This document shows, piece by piece, positions 17,101 through 27,211 of a stretch of DNA of 64,000 bases (the stretch's first letter is position 1; each line of letters begins with the position of its first letter). The notes beneath the pieces are model-generated. The model had not been told where the DNA came from, searched no databases, and saw only the letters and a program-made list of their open reading frames with translations. The DNA lies in the NCBI RefSeq assembly GCF_020523625.1, contig NZ_JAJAQH010000001.1, positions 482,820 through 546,819 of the forward strand, in the 5' to 3' direction. A program made the translations under genes and the position numbers. This DNA is from Methylovorus menthalis (GTDB lineage Bacteria > Pseudomonadota > Gammaproteobacteria > Burkholderiales > Methylophilaceae).

Positions 17101-18450
17101 CTACTTACTGCTGATGCCCAGCTTGTGTTCGAGATAATGAATGCTGGTTTCACCTAGGTGGAATGCGGCATCGTTCATCAGATCACTGTGCAGGGGCACA
17201 TTGGTTTTAATGCCTTCAACGACCATTTCTGACAACGCGATACGCATGCGGGCAATCGCCTGCTGACGCGTATCACCGTAAGCAATCAGTTTGCCGATCA
17301 TGGAGTCATAATGGGGTGGAACCAGGTAGTTCTGGTAGGCATGGGTGTCAACACGAATGCCAGGACCGCCAGGCATGTGGAAGGTATTGATCCGGCCAGG
17401 GGAAGGTACGAAATTGTATGGGTCTTCTGCATTGATACGGCATTCAATGGCGTGACCACGCAGTACGATGTCACTCTGCTTGAAGGAAAGTTTTTCGCCT
17501 GCTGCAATCAGGATCTGCTGCTGGACGATATCAATACCGGTGATCATTTCGGTGACTGGATGCTCAACCTGTACCCGGGTGTTCATTTCAATGAAGTAGA
17601 ACTCGCCGTTTTCATACAGGAATTCAAAGGTCCCCGCACCGCGGTAATTGATGCGACGGCAGGCATCGGCACAACGTTCACCGATTTTTTCGCGCATTTT
17701 CTGGGTAATGCCAGGGGCAGGCGCTTCTTCCAGCACCTTTTGGTGACGGCGCTGCATGGAGCAATCGCGTTCGCCCAGATAGACGGCATTGCCATGTTCG
17801 TCAGACAGCACCTGGATTTCAATATGGCGTGGCTGCTCAAGGAATTTTTCCATGTAGACGGTGGGGTTGCCAAAGGCTGCACCCGCTTCGGCTTTGGTCA
17901 TGCTCACTGAGTTAAGCAACGCCGCTTCAGTATGGACCACGCGCATGCCGCGGCCACCGCCGCCACCTGCGGCCTTGATGATCACAGGGTAGCCAATTTC
18001 CTTGGCGATCTGCAGGACGGCATCAGGATCGTCCGGCAATGCGCCTTCGGAGCCAGGCACGCAGGGCACACCTGCCGCGCGCATCGCATCCTTGGCGCTG
18101 ACCTTGTCGCCCATCAGGCGTATGGTTTCAGCGCGCGGGCCGATAAATACAAAACCGCTTTGTTCTACACGTTCTGCGAAATCAGCGTTTTCCGATAAAA
18201 AGCCGTAACCGGGGTGGATGGCTTCAGCATCGGTGACTTCTGCCGCACTGATCACGGCTGGAATATTCAGATAACTTTGACTGGAGGGCGCTGGGCCAAT
18301 GCAGACGGATTCATCTGCGAGTTTAACGTACTTGGCTTCACGGTCGGCTTCGGAATGCACCGCAACCGTCTTGATGCCCAGCTCGCGGCACGCGCGCTGT
18401 ATGCGCAGCGCAATTTCGCCGCGGTTGGCAATGAGGACTTTTTCAAACAT
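17101..18450 (-). CDS. accC: Biotin carboxylase subunit of acetyl-CoA carboxylase
   Basis: This 449-residue ATP-grasp enzyme carboxylates biotin on AccB, the first step of fatty acid synthesis. The start at 18450 gives [16 protein letters not shown], the usual N-terminus, and has GAGG at the right distance; an upstream ATG would overlap accB. The glycine-rich ATP lid GGGGGRGMR, the [14 protein letters not shown] catalytic segment and the [10 protein letters not shown] block are all present. It follows accB by 10 bp. Confidence 0.97.
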   Translation of the reverse strand: MFEKVLIANRGEIALRIQRACRELGIKTVAVHSEADREAKYVKLADESVCIGPAPSSQSYLNIPAVISAAEVTDAEAIHPGYGFLSENADFAERVEQSGFVFIGPRAETIRLMGDKVSAKDAMRAAGVPCVPGSEGALPDDPDAVLQIAKEIGYPVIIKAAGGGGGRGMRVVHTEAALLNSVSMTKAEAGAAFGNPTVYMEKFLEQPRHIEIQVLSDEHGNAVYLGERDCSMQRRHQKVLEEAPAPGITQKMREKIGERCADACRRINYRGAGTFEFLYENGEFYFIEMNTRVQVEHPVTEMITGIDIVQQQILIAAGEKLSFKQSDIVLRGHAIECRINAEDPYNFVPSPGRINTFHMPGGPGIRVDTHAYQNYLVPPHYDSMIGKLIAYGDTRQQAIARMRIALSEMVVEGIKTNVPLHSDLMNDAAFHLGETSIHYLEHKLGISSK

Positions 18451-18460
18451 GGAAACCTCG

Positions 18461-18913
18461 TTAGCCAATAATAAAGAGTGGTTCGCCGTATTCTACCGGC
18501 TGACCGTTTTCAACAAGAATCGCCTTGACCACGCCAGTGTGATCTGCCTCGATCTCGTTGAGCAATTTCATGGCTTCAATAATGCAAAGTGTGCTGCCAG
18601 CGGTGATGCTGCTACCTATCTCTACAAACGGCTTGGAATCAGGGGAAGGCGAGCGGTAGAACGTACCGACCATCGGGGATTTCACCACATGCCCTTCAAT
18701 GACAGGTGCAGCGGCTGCTTCAGCGACAGCCGGAGCGGCTGCCTGCGGGGCAGGAGCTGCCTGGATATACTGTGGAGCGAACTGCATGCCGGCATGGGCA
18801 TTGGGCAGATTGCGACTGATGCGTACTTTTTCTTCACCTTCGGTCAATTCCAGCTCGGAGATGCCGGACTCTTCGACCAGGTCGATCAGTTTCTTCAGTT
18901 TGCGTAAATCCAT
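18461..18913 (-). CDS. accB: Biotin carboxyl carrier protein of acetyl-CoA carboxylase
   Basis: This 150-residue carrier has an N-terminal dimerisation helix ([16 protein letters not shown]), an Ala/Pro-rich linker (about 48-72) and a C-terminal biotinyl domain. The biotin-accepting lysine is K116 in the EAMK motif. It is the first gene of accB-accC-prmA-(zinc ribbon protein) and lies 51 bp from aroQ, the classical aroQ-accB-accC order. Confidence 0.96.
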   Translation of the reverse strand: MDLRKLKKLIDLVEESGISELELTEGEEKVRISRNLPNAHAGMQFAPQYIQAAPAPQAAAPAVAEAAAAPVIEGHVVKSPMVGTFYRSPSPDSKPFVEIGSSITAGSTLCIIEAMKLLNEIEADHTGVVKAILVENGQPVEYGEPLFIIG

Positions 18914-18964
18914 GTTGAACCTCTAAATGATTAAAACGCATGTGACATGCGGTTATGTTGGTAG

Positions 18965-19420
18965 TTAATGTTGTAAACGGCGGATGGCGTAATCCAGCGC
19001 CAGAGAATAACCATGTGCGCCAAGCCCGCTGATAACACCGACTGCGATATCCGAAAAATACGAATGATGGCGGAAGGATTCACGGGCATGTACGTTTGAA
19101 AGGTGAACTTCAATGAAAGGTACTTTTACGGCAGACAAGGCATCGCGCAGGGCGACCGAGGTATGGGTGAAGGCAGCCGGATTGATGATCACAAAATCGA
19201 CAGGGTGTCTGGCGAGATCATGTATCCGGGCAATCAGTTCCGCCTCGGCATTGCTCTGAAACGTTGTCAGGGCCACGCCATGCGTCTCCGCCTGCTCTTG
19301 CAGACGCTGGTTGATCGCCTGAAGAGTATCGCTGCCGTAATGGTCAGGCTCGCGCAACCCCAGCATATTGAGGTTGGGGCCATGCAATACGAGAATGGAA
19401 GGAGTCGTATCAGCAACCAT
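18965..19420 (-). CDS. aroQ: 3-Dehydroquinate dehydratase, type II
   Basis: This 151-residue enzyme catalyses the third step of the shikimate pathway. Family motifs are [13 protein letters not shown] with the nearby catalytic Tyr in [23 protein letters not shown], and the substrate-binding [18 protein letters not shown]. The length fits the dodecameric type II family. It precedes accB on the same strand and lies 118 bp downstream of the thioredoxin-like gene. Confidence 0.96.
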   Translation of the reverse strand: MVADTTPSILVLHGPNLNMLGLREPDHYGSDTLQAINQRLQEQAETHGVALTTFQSNAEAELIARIHDLARHPVDFVIINPAAFTHTSVALRDALSAVKVPFIEVHLSNVHARESFRHHSYFSDIAVGVISGLGAHGYSLALDYAIRRLQH

Positions 19421-19538
19421 GGCAGTGAGATTCGGGGGACTGGAGACGCGATTTCATGGCAGCAAGTTTGCCGTAAATTGGGGGATATTGTCCAGTGAAT
19501 TGACGAAATTTACCGAATTTACATGTTTTTGAAAACTT

Positions 19539-20093
19539 CTACGGGGTGTTGCTGGCTTGCAGCAAGGGCTTGACGGTTTGTTCCAGAAGATGGCGTGTAA
19601 TACGGCCGAAGTACGTTTTGACAATATGCCCGTCGCGATCAATCACCACGGTGTAAGGCAACACGCTGCGGTGGTTGCCCAGACTGTAACTTAAGGGGCC
19701 TGCTTCGGTATCTGCTGCGAAAAGAGGATAGCCTACCGGGGCCTCACTAGCAAACTGATTTACACTTTCCTGATCTTCAGCAGCAATGCCTAAGACCAGT
19801 AGTTCTTCATCCTTGTATAGGGCCTGAAGCTCGCTTAGTTCTGGCATTTCTTCGCGGCAAGGTGGACACCAGGTTGCCCAGAAATTTACCACCAAAATGC
19901 GTCCGCGTAACTCGGACATAGGCTGCATGTTGCCTTTCACATCCGGCAGTATTACGGCAAAAAAGCGGGAAGTGCTGGCGGCTGGATGATCTTCACTAAA
20001 GCCGCCCTGCTGCCAGCGGCTCACAAGCGAATAGGCGCCAGTGGCAATCAGCAGCAAGGCAAGGATGAATAAGGCGCGGCGGGAAAGCTTCAT
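19539..20093 (-). CDS. TlpA/ResA-like membrane-anchored thioredoxin
   Basis: This 184-residue protein has an N-terminal uncleaved anchor (about 7-27) and a periplasmic thioredoxin domain with the active site WCPPC in VNFWATWCPPCREEMPEL. A cis-Pro follows in VLPYTVVIDRDG. Such proteins reduce apocytochrome or copper-site disulfides, taking electrons from DsbD. It starts one base past the dsbD stop, so DsbD is probably its reductant. That fits the need for cytochrome c maturation, including XoxG. Confidence 0.9.
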   Translation of the reverse strand: MKLSRRALFILALLLIATGAYSLVSRWQQGGFSEDHPAASTSRFFAVILPDVKGNMQPMSELRGRILVVNFWATWCPPCREEMPELSELQALYKDEELLVLGIAAEDQESVNQFASEAPVGYPLFAADTEAGPLSYSLGNHRSVLPYTVVIDRDGHIVKTYFGRITRHLLEQTVKPLLQASNTP

Positions 20094-20094
20094 A

Positions 20095-21936
20095 TCAGCA
20101 ATAGGCTATGCCGGTCTCGCAACCCAGCGTGTGGCGTGCGCGCAAGAACTGTTCGCTATTCTGATAGCCGATCAGCTTGAGTTTCGGGTCACGTTGATCC
20201 TGCCCATGGAAAAACAGAATGGCAGGGGGGCCGAACAGCTGGAAACGTTGCAGCAATGCGGCATCTGCCGGGGTATTCTGGGTAACATCCACTTGCAGTA
20301 ACACAACATTTTCCAGAGATTGCTGCACCCGTGGGTCGCTAAAGGTGAACTGTTCAAGCTCTTTGCAGGCCACACACCAATCTGCATAAAAATCCAGCAT
20401 CACGATCTTGCCCTTGGCATCCGCCAGCGATTGCTGCAATTCCTCCAGGCTATGGATGCGCTTGAAAGGCAATGCAGGTGCCGCGGCGGTTTTTTGCAGA
20501 CTGGCGGTGTTAAAGCCAGAAAGAGGCTGCAGAGGAGATTTTGCCCCACTGAATGCACCTATCAGCATCATCACGCCCAGCAGGAACAGGATAATTCCCA
20601 GCCCCTTCCATACCCGTTGCCATCCCGTCGCGGTGTCAGGCAGGCGATCAAGCGCATGCAGAAATATGGCAGGCACAATCAGCAGGGCGGCCCATAAGGC
20701 CATTTGTACCGGAAGCGGGATCACCGGGCTGATCAGTAACAGCGCGACATACAGCATGACCACGCCAAACAGCTGCCGTATGCGCTCCATCCAGGGGCCC
20801 GCCTTGGGTAACAGGCTGCCAGCAGAAGCACCGATCAGCAGTAGGGGCAGGCCCATGCCCAGGGATAGCGCAAACAAGGCACTGCCCCCCAGCCAGACAT
20901 CGCGTGTCTGGCTGATGTATAGCAGAGCACCAGCTAATGGTGCAGCCACACATGGGCTCACAATCAGCGCGGACACCACGCCCATAAGAAATACCCCGGC
21001 AAAATGCCCGCCGCGGATACGGCTGTTGGTACCAGTCAGGCGATCCGCCAGCGACTGCGGCAGGCGGATTTCATAAAAACCGAACATGGAAAGCGCAAGC
21101 AGGACGAACAGCAGTGCCGTGGCTCCCAGCACCCATGGTGTTTGCAAGGCGTTGCTCAGCAATTGCCCGGATAAGCCGGCCGCGATACCTGCCAATGTGT
21201 AGCTGAGTGACATGCCAAATACATAAGCGGCGGACAACAGCATGGCGTGGCCTTTGCCCCCATGGCCATGCGACTTGCTACCGACAATAATGCCGGAGAG
21301 TATAGGGATCATGGGCAACATGCAGGGCGTGAAGGCGAGCAGCAGGCCTATGCCAAAAAAGCCGCTCAGAATCAGCCATAGTTTGCCGCTGCCCAGCAGG
21401 CCTGCAATGCGATCCTGATCCGGTTGGCTGGCGGCAGAGGTTTGTTCGGTGGCATCGCCACCCAGGCTGACATCCAGTGTTTTATGGATGGGCGGGTAGC
21501 ACAAGCCTTTTTCGCTACAGCCCTGGTAGGTCGCATTCAGCTTGAGAATGGCGGGTACATCGCCGCTAAAAGCGAGCTGCAGTTTGGCTTCGGCTTCGCG
21601 ATGAAAGACATAAGTAGTACCAAAGTTGGGATCTTTTTTGGATTCGCCGGGTGGCAGGCTAATGTCAGTGACCGTCACGCCTGGTGTTGCACTGGAAAAC
21701 TTGATGCGATCCCGGTAAACGTAATGGCCGGGAGCAATCTGGAAGACGGCTTGCAAGGTATCTTGCCGTATCGAGCCCACTTCCAGCTTGAACGCTTCAT
21801 CGGGCGGCAGAATGCCATCGTCATCGCTGGTGAATAATGCCAGCTTGCTGCTGAGCGGCGCGGCGGTTACGGGGGCGCTGGACAGGGCGGGGAGCAGACT
21901 GCATAACATCAGCAGCACGTTCAAAAGGTGTTTCAT
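20095..21936 (-). CDS. dsbD: Thiol:disulfide interchange protein DsbD
   Basis: This 613-residue protein moves electrons from cytoplasmic thioredoxin to the periplasm. I set the start at 21936, where MKHLLNVLLMLCSLLPALSS forms a signal peptide; a longer frame runs through cutA. The N-terminal periplasmic domain has the GCSEKGLCYPP cysteine pair. Eight or so membrane helices follow, with LAFTPCMLPM and IVSPCVAAP carrying the two central cysteines. A C-terminal thioredoxin domain has WCVACKELE. It begins four bases past the cutA stop (TGA CCCC ATG), so coupling is likely. Confidence 0.93.
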   Translation of the reverse strand: MKHLLNVLLMLCSLLPALSSAPVTAAPLSSKLALFTSDDDGILPPDEAFKLEVGSIRQDTLQAVFQIAPGHYVYRDRIKFSSATPGVTVTDISLPPGESKKDPNFGTTYVFHREAEAKLQLAFSGDVPAILKLNATYQGCSEKGLCYPPIHKTLDVSLGGDATEQTSAASQPDQDRIAGLLGSGKLWLILSGFFGIGLLLAFTPCMLPMIPILSGIIVGSKSHGHGGKGHAMLLSAAYVFGMSLSYTLAGIAAGLSGQLLSNALQTPWVLGATALLFVLLALSMFGFYEIRLPQSLADRLTGTNSRIRGGHFAGVFLMGVVSALIVSPCVAAPLAGALLYISQTRDVWLGGSALFALSLGMGLPLLLIGASAGSLLPKAGPWMERIRQLFGVVMLYVALLLISPVIPLPVQMALWAALLIVPAIFLHALDRLPDTATGWQRVWKGLGIILFLLGVMMLIGAFSGAKSPLQPLSGFNTASLQKTAAAPALPFKRIHSLEELQQSLADAKGKIVMLDFYADWCVACKELEQFTFSDPRVQQSLENVVLLQVDVTQNTPADAALLQRFQLFGPPAILFFHGQDQRDPKLKLIGYQNSEQFLRARHTLGCETGIAYC

Positions 21937-21940
21937 GGGG

Positions 21941-22294
21941 TCAGGCCGTCGTTTCCTCGTTAAGCCACGCCAGGTAAGCGGGCAATCCAGTGCTGATTGG
22001 GACACAGAGGATTTCGGGAAGTTCGTAAGGATGCTGCTGCACAATCGCCTGTTGCAAGGCAGAATATTGTGCGCGGTTGGTCTTGATTAGTAGCGGAATC
22101 TCACTGGCGGTTTCGATGTTGCCCTGCCAGCGATAAACCGATGTGCAAGGCGCCATGATATTGACGCAGGCAGCGAGCCGCGCGTTGACCAGAGACTCCG
22201 CTAGTCTGGTAGCCGCCATCTGATCCGGCAGATTGGTCAGGACCAGAATCGCCTCGCTGGCATCTACTGCATTTGATAAGGTGTCATGTGACAT
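21941..22294 (-). CDS. cutA: Divalent-cation tolerance protein CutA
   Basis: This 117-residue trimeric cytoplasmic protein has the signature NARLAACVNIM, SVYRWQGNIETASEIPLLIKT and the C-terminal HPYELPEILCVPI. It is linked to copper tolerance, though its biochemical role is unsettled. It is the first gene of cutA-dsbD-tlpA, the same order as in E. coli (cutA-dsbD), and is divergent from fxsA. Confidence 0.95.
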   Translation of the reverse strand: MSHDTLSNAVDASEAILVLTNLPDQMAATRLAESLVNARLAACVNIMAPCTSVYRWQGNIETASEIPLLIKTNRAQYSALQQAIVQQHPYELPEILCVPISTGLPAYLAWLNEETTA

Positions 22295-22311
22295 GATGTC
22301 AGCATCCCCGA

Positions 22312-22340
22312 CTTGAAATATCCACGTAAGGCTTCATTTA
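22312..22340 (+). promoter_or_regulatory. Candidate heat-shock (sigma-32) promoter of fxsA
   Basis: CTTGAAA (22312-22318), a 13-nt spacer and CTTCATTTA (22332-22340) resemble the sigma-32 consensus CTTGAAA-N13-CCCCATNTA, with two mismatches in the -10 block. It would start transcription about 60 bases before the fxsA ATG. No competing sigma-70 pair stands out in the gap. Confidence 0.4.
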
Positions 22341-22405
22341 CAAGGGAACAAGGGCGATGACGCGACGTCACACCCTTGCTTCGCTATTTTTAAAGTACCG
22401 CATAT

Positions 22406-22825
22406 ATGCCTTTACCCTTGTTGCTGCTGATTTTACTCGCATTCCCCGTTGTCGAGATATGGTTATTGATAGAACTGGCCGGGCGTTATGGCGTTTGGGT
22501 ACTGCTTTACCTGGTGGTGGTCGCCATTCTGGGCTGGCGTCTGATACAGGACGAAAAGCTGATGCTGGGTCGCATGACACAAACCCTGAGCCAAGGGGGC
22601 GCCCCGGCCCGTGCCTTGTTCAGCGGTGCCAAAAACATGCTGGCAGGCATACTGCTGATTATTCCTGGCGTGGTGACTGACGCCATTGCCGTGATTCTGC
22701 TGCTATTGCCTTCGGCCAAGCCAGAGGTTTTTGATCAAACCGTACAGCCGGAGCCCCGTCAGAGCCGCAGGCCACAAGCGGCAAACGATGATGTCATCGA
22801 GGGTGAATATACCCGCGAAGATTAA
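22406..22825 (+). CDS. fxsA: FxsA family inner-membrane protein
   Basis: This 139-residue protein has the FxsA layout: an N-terminal hydrophobic segment with FPVVEIWLLIELAGRYG, a second helix, the conserved GWRLIQDEKL and KNMLAGILLIIPGVVTD block, and a charged C-terminal tail. In E. coli FxsA over-production relieves F-plasmid exclusion of phage T7; the normal role is unknown. It is transcribed away from cutA and is followed by the ferredoxin-reductase gene. Confidence 0.9.
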   Translation: MPLPLLLLILLAFPVVEIWLLIELAGRYGVWVLLYLVVVAILGWRLIQDEKLMLGRMTQTLSQGGAPARALFSGAKNMLAGILLIIPGVVTDAIAVILLLLPSAKPEVFDQTVQPEPRQSRRPQAANDDVIEGEYTRED

Positions 22826-23014
22826 TAAATAGCCTGCAGAGTCTCATAGGCTATGCAATGGCTGTTTGCACGTGCTCATGCTGATTGATGGAGGGCTTGT
22901 GTTAAACTCGCGCCTCGCCTAACGGTTTGTTTTTGTGCGCATTAATGCCATGCGGCCTTATGGTTGGTCTGGCTTGGTGGCACTTTCATCATTGTAGAAT
23001 CGGGAATTGAACGC

Positions 23015-24049
23015 ATGTCTCACCAAGTTACAGTCCAGCCTAGCGGCCATAGCTTTGTCGTTGAAGGTGATGCCACCGTGCTGAGCGCGGCTATTGATGC
23101 AGGGCTTGGCCTGCCATACGGATGCCGTAACGGCGCTTGTGGTGCCTGCAAAGGCAAGGTGTTGCAGGGTGAGGTAAGCCATCATGAGCATCAGGCATCC
23201 GCCCTGACCGATGCTGATAAAGCCAATGGCCTGGCGTTGCTATGCTGCGCTGTACCGCAAACCGACATGGTGATCGAATGCCGCGAAGCGACCGGCAGCA
23301 ATGGCATACGGCCACGCATCATGCCGGCAAGAGTCCAAAAAATGGAGAAGCTGTCACACGATGTGATGGCCTTGTTTTTGAAGCTGCCCAGCAACGAGCG
23401 CATGCAGTTTCTGGCAGGGCAATACATCGAGTTTCTGCTCAAGGATGGCAAGCGCCGTGCCTTTTCGCTGGCTAATGCACCGCACCATGATGAATTGCTG
23501 GAACTGCATCTGCGCCTGATCCCTGGTGGGACCTTCACCGAATATGTCTTCAACGAAATGCAGGAAAAAGCCATTTTGCGCCTGGAAGGGCCTTTTGGCA
23601 GTTTTTACCTGCGTGAGGACCATGACAAGCCTATTGTGTTTGTGGCGGGGGGTACGGGCTTTGCGCCGATCAAAGGCATTATCGAGCATATCCTGCATCA
23701 GAAAACGCCTCGCAAGATGGTGCTTTACTGGGGCGCGCGTTCTCTGGAAGACCTTTACATGCCGGAATTGCCACAGCGCTGGCTGGAGGAATCCAATCTC
23801 TTCAGTTACGTGCCGGTATTATCCGAACCCAAGGACGAAGACGGCTGGCAAGGACGCCGCGGTCTGGTGCACGAAGCCGTGCTGGAAGACTTTGCTGATC
23901 TGAGTGCTTATCAGGTGTATTGCTGCGGTGCGCCGCAGATGGTCGATGTCGCGCATCAGGCTTTCCAGCTGAAGGGCCTGCCAGAAGACGAGTTCTTTTC
24001 AGATGCGTTTACCTTTTCCAATCCTCCACCCAAGCCTGTGGTGGCATGA
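23015..24049 (+). CDS. 2Fe-2S ferredoxin / FAD / NAD(P)H reductase (CDP-6-deoxy-glucoseen-reductase-like)
   Basis: I choose the ATG at 23015 (MSHQVTVQPSG), giving 344 residues; the upstream frame extension has no ribosome binding site. The N-terminal plant-type ferredoxin domain has C37, C42, C45 and C77 or C78. An FAD-binding barrel follows with RAFSLANAP, and then an NAD(P)-binding domain with VFVAGGTGFAPIKG and YCCGAPQMVD. Similar betaproteobacterial proteins are named CDP-6-deoxy-delta-3,4-glucoseen reductase, but without sugar genes nearby it more likely feeds electrons to an unknown oxygenase or other partner. A terminator follows. Confidence 0.85.
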   Translation: MSHQVTVQPSGHSFVVEGDATVLSAAIDAGLGLPYGCRNGACGACKGKVLQGEVSHHEHQASALTDADKANGLALLCCAVPQTDMVIECREATGSNGIRPRIMPARVQKMEKLSHDVMALFLKLPSNERMQFLAGQYIEFLLKDGKRRAFSLANAPHHDELLELHLRLIPGGTFTEYVFNEMQEKAILRLEGPFGSFYLREDHDKPIVFVAGGTGFAPIKGIIEHILHQKTPRKMVLYWGARSLEDLYMPELPQRWLEESNLFSYVPVLSEPKDEDGWQGRRGLVHEAVLEDFADLSAYQVYCCGAPQMVDVAHQAFQLKGLPEDEFFSDAFTFSNPPPKPVVA

Positions 24050-24073
24050 CCTTATAGCGAGGTCTTCACTCTC

Positions 24074-24106
24074 AAGCCAGCGCCCTTACGCTGCTGGCTT
24101 TATTCA
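24074..24106 (+). terminator. Terminator after the ferredoxin reductase gene
   Basis: AAGCCAGC (24074-24081) pairs with GCTGGCTT (24093-24100) and is followed by TATT. It lies 25 bases past the stop and overlaps the stop codon of convergent hemY. Confidence 0.6.
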
Positions 24107-25281
24107 AGCCCCTGGCAGAACTGGGTGCTAAGGCGGAATTGATGGTTGGCGGCTTCGGTTTCCCCGCGCTTATCCAGCAGTCGCGCCAACGCCAGATGGG
24201 TTGCGGCACTTGGCTTCACGCTGAGGCTGGCTTCAAAATAACTCTGGGCCTTGCCCCATAAACTCAGGCGTACGCACAGGTTGCCTAGCGAACGCAGCAA
24301 ATCAGCGTCATTTTCATGACTCAGCAACCAGTGCTCCGCCTGTTGCAGTTGTTTTTGTGGGTGCGATGACAGGCAGTCGCCCAGCATGCCCGCAAGTTTG
24401 CTGTCCCATCCTTTGGTCAGGCTCATTTCAACAATTTCTGCTGCCTGATCGCCTGCCCCTGCCTGCATGAAGGTCTGCGCCGCAATGCTGGCAATGCGAT
24501 TATTCAGACGGTCTTCTTCCGGCATTTTTTTCCAGTAAGCATTCAGCTTGTCCAGATCATCTGCCAGCCGTTGCAAGAGATGCGTATGGGCTTGCTGGCG
24601 CAGTTCGCGCAAATGCCAGCTTTCGATGGCATCGTGTTTTTCCAGACGGCGCAAGGCTACCAGCACCTGCTCCCAGTTTTTCAGATGCACCTGGGCTTTC
24701 AGCTCCAGTCGCAGCGCAGGAGGGTACTTCGACTCCAGCTTGTCCAGTTTGTGCAGTACATTCAATGCTTCGTTGTAACGGCGATCATCCAGCATGAACT
24801 CTGCCTGATAAAGCAAACGGGCAACGGCGGCATCCGGCGCAATGCGCTCTGCTTCTGCCAGATAGTAATCACGCTGCGATTTGTTCTTGAGCTTGTGGGC
24901 GGCGCGAGCGGCAACCAGCGTAGATAATCCGGGATTTTCTTCTAGCGCCAGGGCTTTGTTGGCGGCTTTTTCGGCCAGCAGATAGCGACCTTCGGCCAGC
25001 GATTGCAATCCCTCACTCAAGGCTGCACGCCCCAGGCGAATGCGGCGTTCTTCCTTATAGCTGCGCACGCTGGCGGGCAGGTGGCGGGTGTATTGAATCA
25101 GCCTCAGCAATAGGTGCAGGCTGATAAAGCCGCCCACGATCATCACCAGCAGCAGGTTGAGCGAAAGCTCCATCCGATAGGGCGGACGTACGATCAATAC
25201 ATAGCCCTGATTATTGACTGCCAGCAGCGATACACCGACCGCCAGCCCCAGAATCAGCAATATCCAGAACAGCCAACGCAC
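24100..25281 (-). CDS. hemY: HemY-like inner-membrane TPR protein of the haem operon
   Basis: This 393-residue protein has two N-terminal membrane helices (about 3-25 and 38-63) with the HemY signature GYVLIVRPPYRMELSLNLLLV, followed by tetratricopeptide-like helices to the C-terminus. This is the proteobacterial HemY, not the protoporphyrinogen oxidase of Gram-positives; its role in tetrapyrrole metabolism is unclear. The start is GTG at 25281, sharing one base with the hemX stop (TAGTG), so it is coupled to hemX. It is the last gene of hemC-D-X-Y. Confidence 0.9.
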   Translation of the reverse strand: MRWLFWILLILGLAVGVSLLAVNNQGYVLIVRPPYRMELSLNLLLVMIVGGFISLHLLLRLIQYTRHLPASVRSYKEERRIRLGRAALSEGLQSLAEGRYLLAEKAANKALALEENPGLSTLVAARAAHKLKNKSQRDYYLAEAERIAPDAAVARLLYQAEFMLDDRRYNEALNVLHKLDKLESKYPPALRLELKAQVHLKNWEQVLVALRRLEKHDAIESWHLRELRQQAHTHLLQRLADDLDKLNAYWKKMPEEDRLNNRIASIAAQTFMQAGAGDQAAEIVEMSLTKGWDSKLAGMLGDCLSSHPQKQLQQAEHWLLSHENDADLLRSLGNLCVRLSLWGKAQSYFEASLSVKPSAATHLALARLLDKRGETEAANHQFRLSTQFCQGLE

Positions 25282-26405
25282 TATTTACGCTCCGTGTTGC
25301 TTTTTACAGGTGTGCTCAAGCGTTCCAGCGAAAGTTTGTACTTGCTAACCAGCGACAGGCTTTCGTTGACATCCGGCAGGTTGATGACGATTTCCTTTGC
25401 CGAAAGCTCTTTCAAGGTATTCAAGGCGAGCTGTGTACCGCTATCGCGAGGGTCGAAATGACTCTTTAGCCATTTTTCAGCGGCAGCGAGGTCAGCACGG
25501 TAGGTCGCTTCGTCATGTTGCAGCAGGGCAATGCGCGCTGTCAGCAAGTGCAGCTTGATGTTTTCACGCAGGAAGAAATTCTGTTCAGGTGCCAGGAGTG
25601 GTGGTTCCGGGCGGTCTATGCGCTCCAGACGGATCATGGTGCGCAGATCCTGCCACACTTCTTGCGCCAGGCGCCGCCATGGATTGCTGTCCCATTCGGG
25701 GGCCAGTGCAGGCGCAGATTGCGGATGGCGCTCGCTTACCAACGGCAACGTACCGACGGATTCCGCCAGGTTTTCCAGTTTCAGGCTGATGCCCACTGTG
25801 TCTACTTGCGGCATGTTTTGCAGGCGCTGAATATCCTGGCCTATGGATTTGCGCAATTGCACGACCTGGCTGCTATCAAGATGCTGCAAGCGGGTATCCG
25901 CTGTTTGCAGTGCCAGTAGCGCGGGCTTGATATTGCCTGCCAGCTGCAATTGCTGGTTGGCGATGATGATCAATTGCTCGACCTCGGCAATCGTACGTTC
26001 CTCGCGATTATTGGCAAGCTCCACATACAGTGTCTGCAGGGCTTCGGCCTGATCGCGTGATTCCGCCAGTTTTTGCTCAAACATCGAGGCGCGGGCACTG
26101 ACTTCAGTGCTGCGTTCATCGGCATTGCGGGCCAGGGCCAGGGCTTGCTGGTTGACGCCATTGAACTGTTCGAGCTTTTGCGAGAGCTCCTGCTCCAGCA
26201 CGGCAAAGCGCTGGCGTGCGTGATACCACTGCCAGGCCATGGCGATCGCAGCGGCCAGTGCGATGACGAGCGCGAGCTGGGTCAGCCAGCTGTTGCTGGT
26301 CGCAGGGGTGGCCGCTTCTTCCTCCATGACCTCTTGTGCAGGCACGTTGGAAGTCGCGATGGCGGGCGTTTCAGCTGGCTGGGAAGGCGTGGGTTGTTCG
26401 CTCAT
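25281..26405 (-). CDS. hemX: HemX-like membrane protein of the haem operon
   Basis: I start this gene at 26405 (MSEQPTPSQPAE), two bases past the hemD stop; a longer frame overlaps hemD. The 374-residue product has a Pro/Ala/Glu-rich cytoplasmic head, one membrane helix (about 42-62), a coiled coil (about 66-130) and the HemX domain with WRRLAQEVWQDLRTMIRLERID. It is often labelled uroporphyrin-III methyltransferase, but it lacks methyltransferase motifs, and the actual function is unknown. Confidence 0.88.
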   Translation of the reverse strand: MSEQPTPSQPAETPAIATSNVPAQEVMEEEAATPATSNSWLTQLALVIALAAAIAMAWQWYHARQRFAVLEQELSQKLEQFNGVNQQALALARNADERSTEVSARASMFEQKLAESRDQAEALQTLYVELANNREERTIAEVEQLIIIANQQLQLAGNIKPALLALQTADTRLQHLDSSQVVQLRKSIGQDIQRLQNMPQVDTVGISLKLENLAESVGTLPLVSERHPQSAPALAPEWDSNPWRRLAQEVWQDLRTMIRLERIDRPEPPLLAPEQNFFLRENIKLHLLTARIALLQHDEATYRADLAAAEKWLKSHFDPRDSGTQLALNTLKELSAKEIVINLPDVNESLSLVSKYKLSLERLSTPVKSNTERK

Positions 26406-26407
26406 AT

Positions 26408-27211
26408 TCAGTGTCGTTGTTGTTTCAAGAGGGCTACAGCATTCAGGCATTGCAGCATGGCATCATCTCCCGGCGCCTCTGCAATCCTGACGTGAAGTCC
26501 AAGATCAAGGGGCAGCTCGGCAATGCGTGCATGATTCACACACAAAGTCACATCTCGTATCCACGCTTGTTGCCCATTATTCGTCATGGTCAGCAAATGG
26601 CGCATGGCTTCGCTACTGGTGACCACAACGGCATCCAGTTGCTGTTGTTCCCAGCGTTGCGCCAGCGGCTCTGCGCTGGTTTGCGGATTGATCCGGCGGT
26701 AGCATTCGGCAAAATCCACAGTAGCACCGCGTACGCGCAGGCTCTCTGCCAGTAGTTCCCGACCACCAACGCCACGAAAAATCAAAAATCGCTTAGCCTT
26801 TACCTGCTGCATCTCGGGGAGTGCCAGCAGCGATTCACTATCATACCTGCCTTGTGGCGTTAGCACCGGGGCAATGCCCAGGCTGGTCAGTTCGGCAGCG
26901 GTAACCGGGCCGATGGCAGCATGATGCAATGTGGCAGGTGGCTTGCCTACCAGATTCAGCATCCTTGGTATTGCATTCTGAACCGCATTGCTACTGATAA
27001 AAATAGTCCAATCGTACTTGCCGAGCTCATGCAGCTGCGCATCAAAAGCGCTGTAATCTGCCAGCGGTGCGATTTCAATCAGCGGGAAGGGGTGCGGCTT
27101 ACCCCCTGCTTCCACGATCATGCGCGATAAGCGCGTGGCCTGATCCGACGGCCGGGTTATAGCGACGTTCAGGCCTGTCAGTGCCAGACGGATCAGCGCT
27201 AAATCAGCCAT
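26408..27211 (-). CDS. hemD: Uroporphyrinogen-III synthase
   Basis: This 267-residue enzyme closes hydroxymethylbilane to uroporphyrinogen III. The start at 27211 ([13 protein letters not shown]) overlaps the hemC stop by 8 bp; a longer frame from 27262 is possible but overlaps more. The family is poorly conserved, yet VAITRP at the start, [30 protein letters not shown] and [12 protein letters not shown] are recognisable. Its place directly after hemC supports the call. Confidence 0.92.
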   Translation of the reverse strand: MADLALIRLALTGLNVAITRPSDQATRLSRMIVEAGGKPHPFPLIEIAPLADYSAFDAQLHELGKYDWTIFISSNAVQNAIPRMLNLVGKPPATLHHAAIGPVTAAELTSLGIAPVLTPQGRYDSESLLALPEMQQVKAKRFLIFRGVGGRELLAESLRVRGATVDFAECYRRINPQTSAEPLAQRWEQQQLDAVVVTSSEAMRHLLTMTNNGQQAWIRDVTLCVNHARIAELPLDLGLHVRIAEAPGDDAMLQCLNAVALLKQQRH

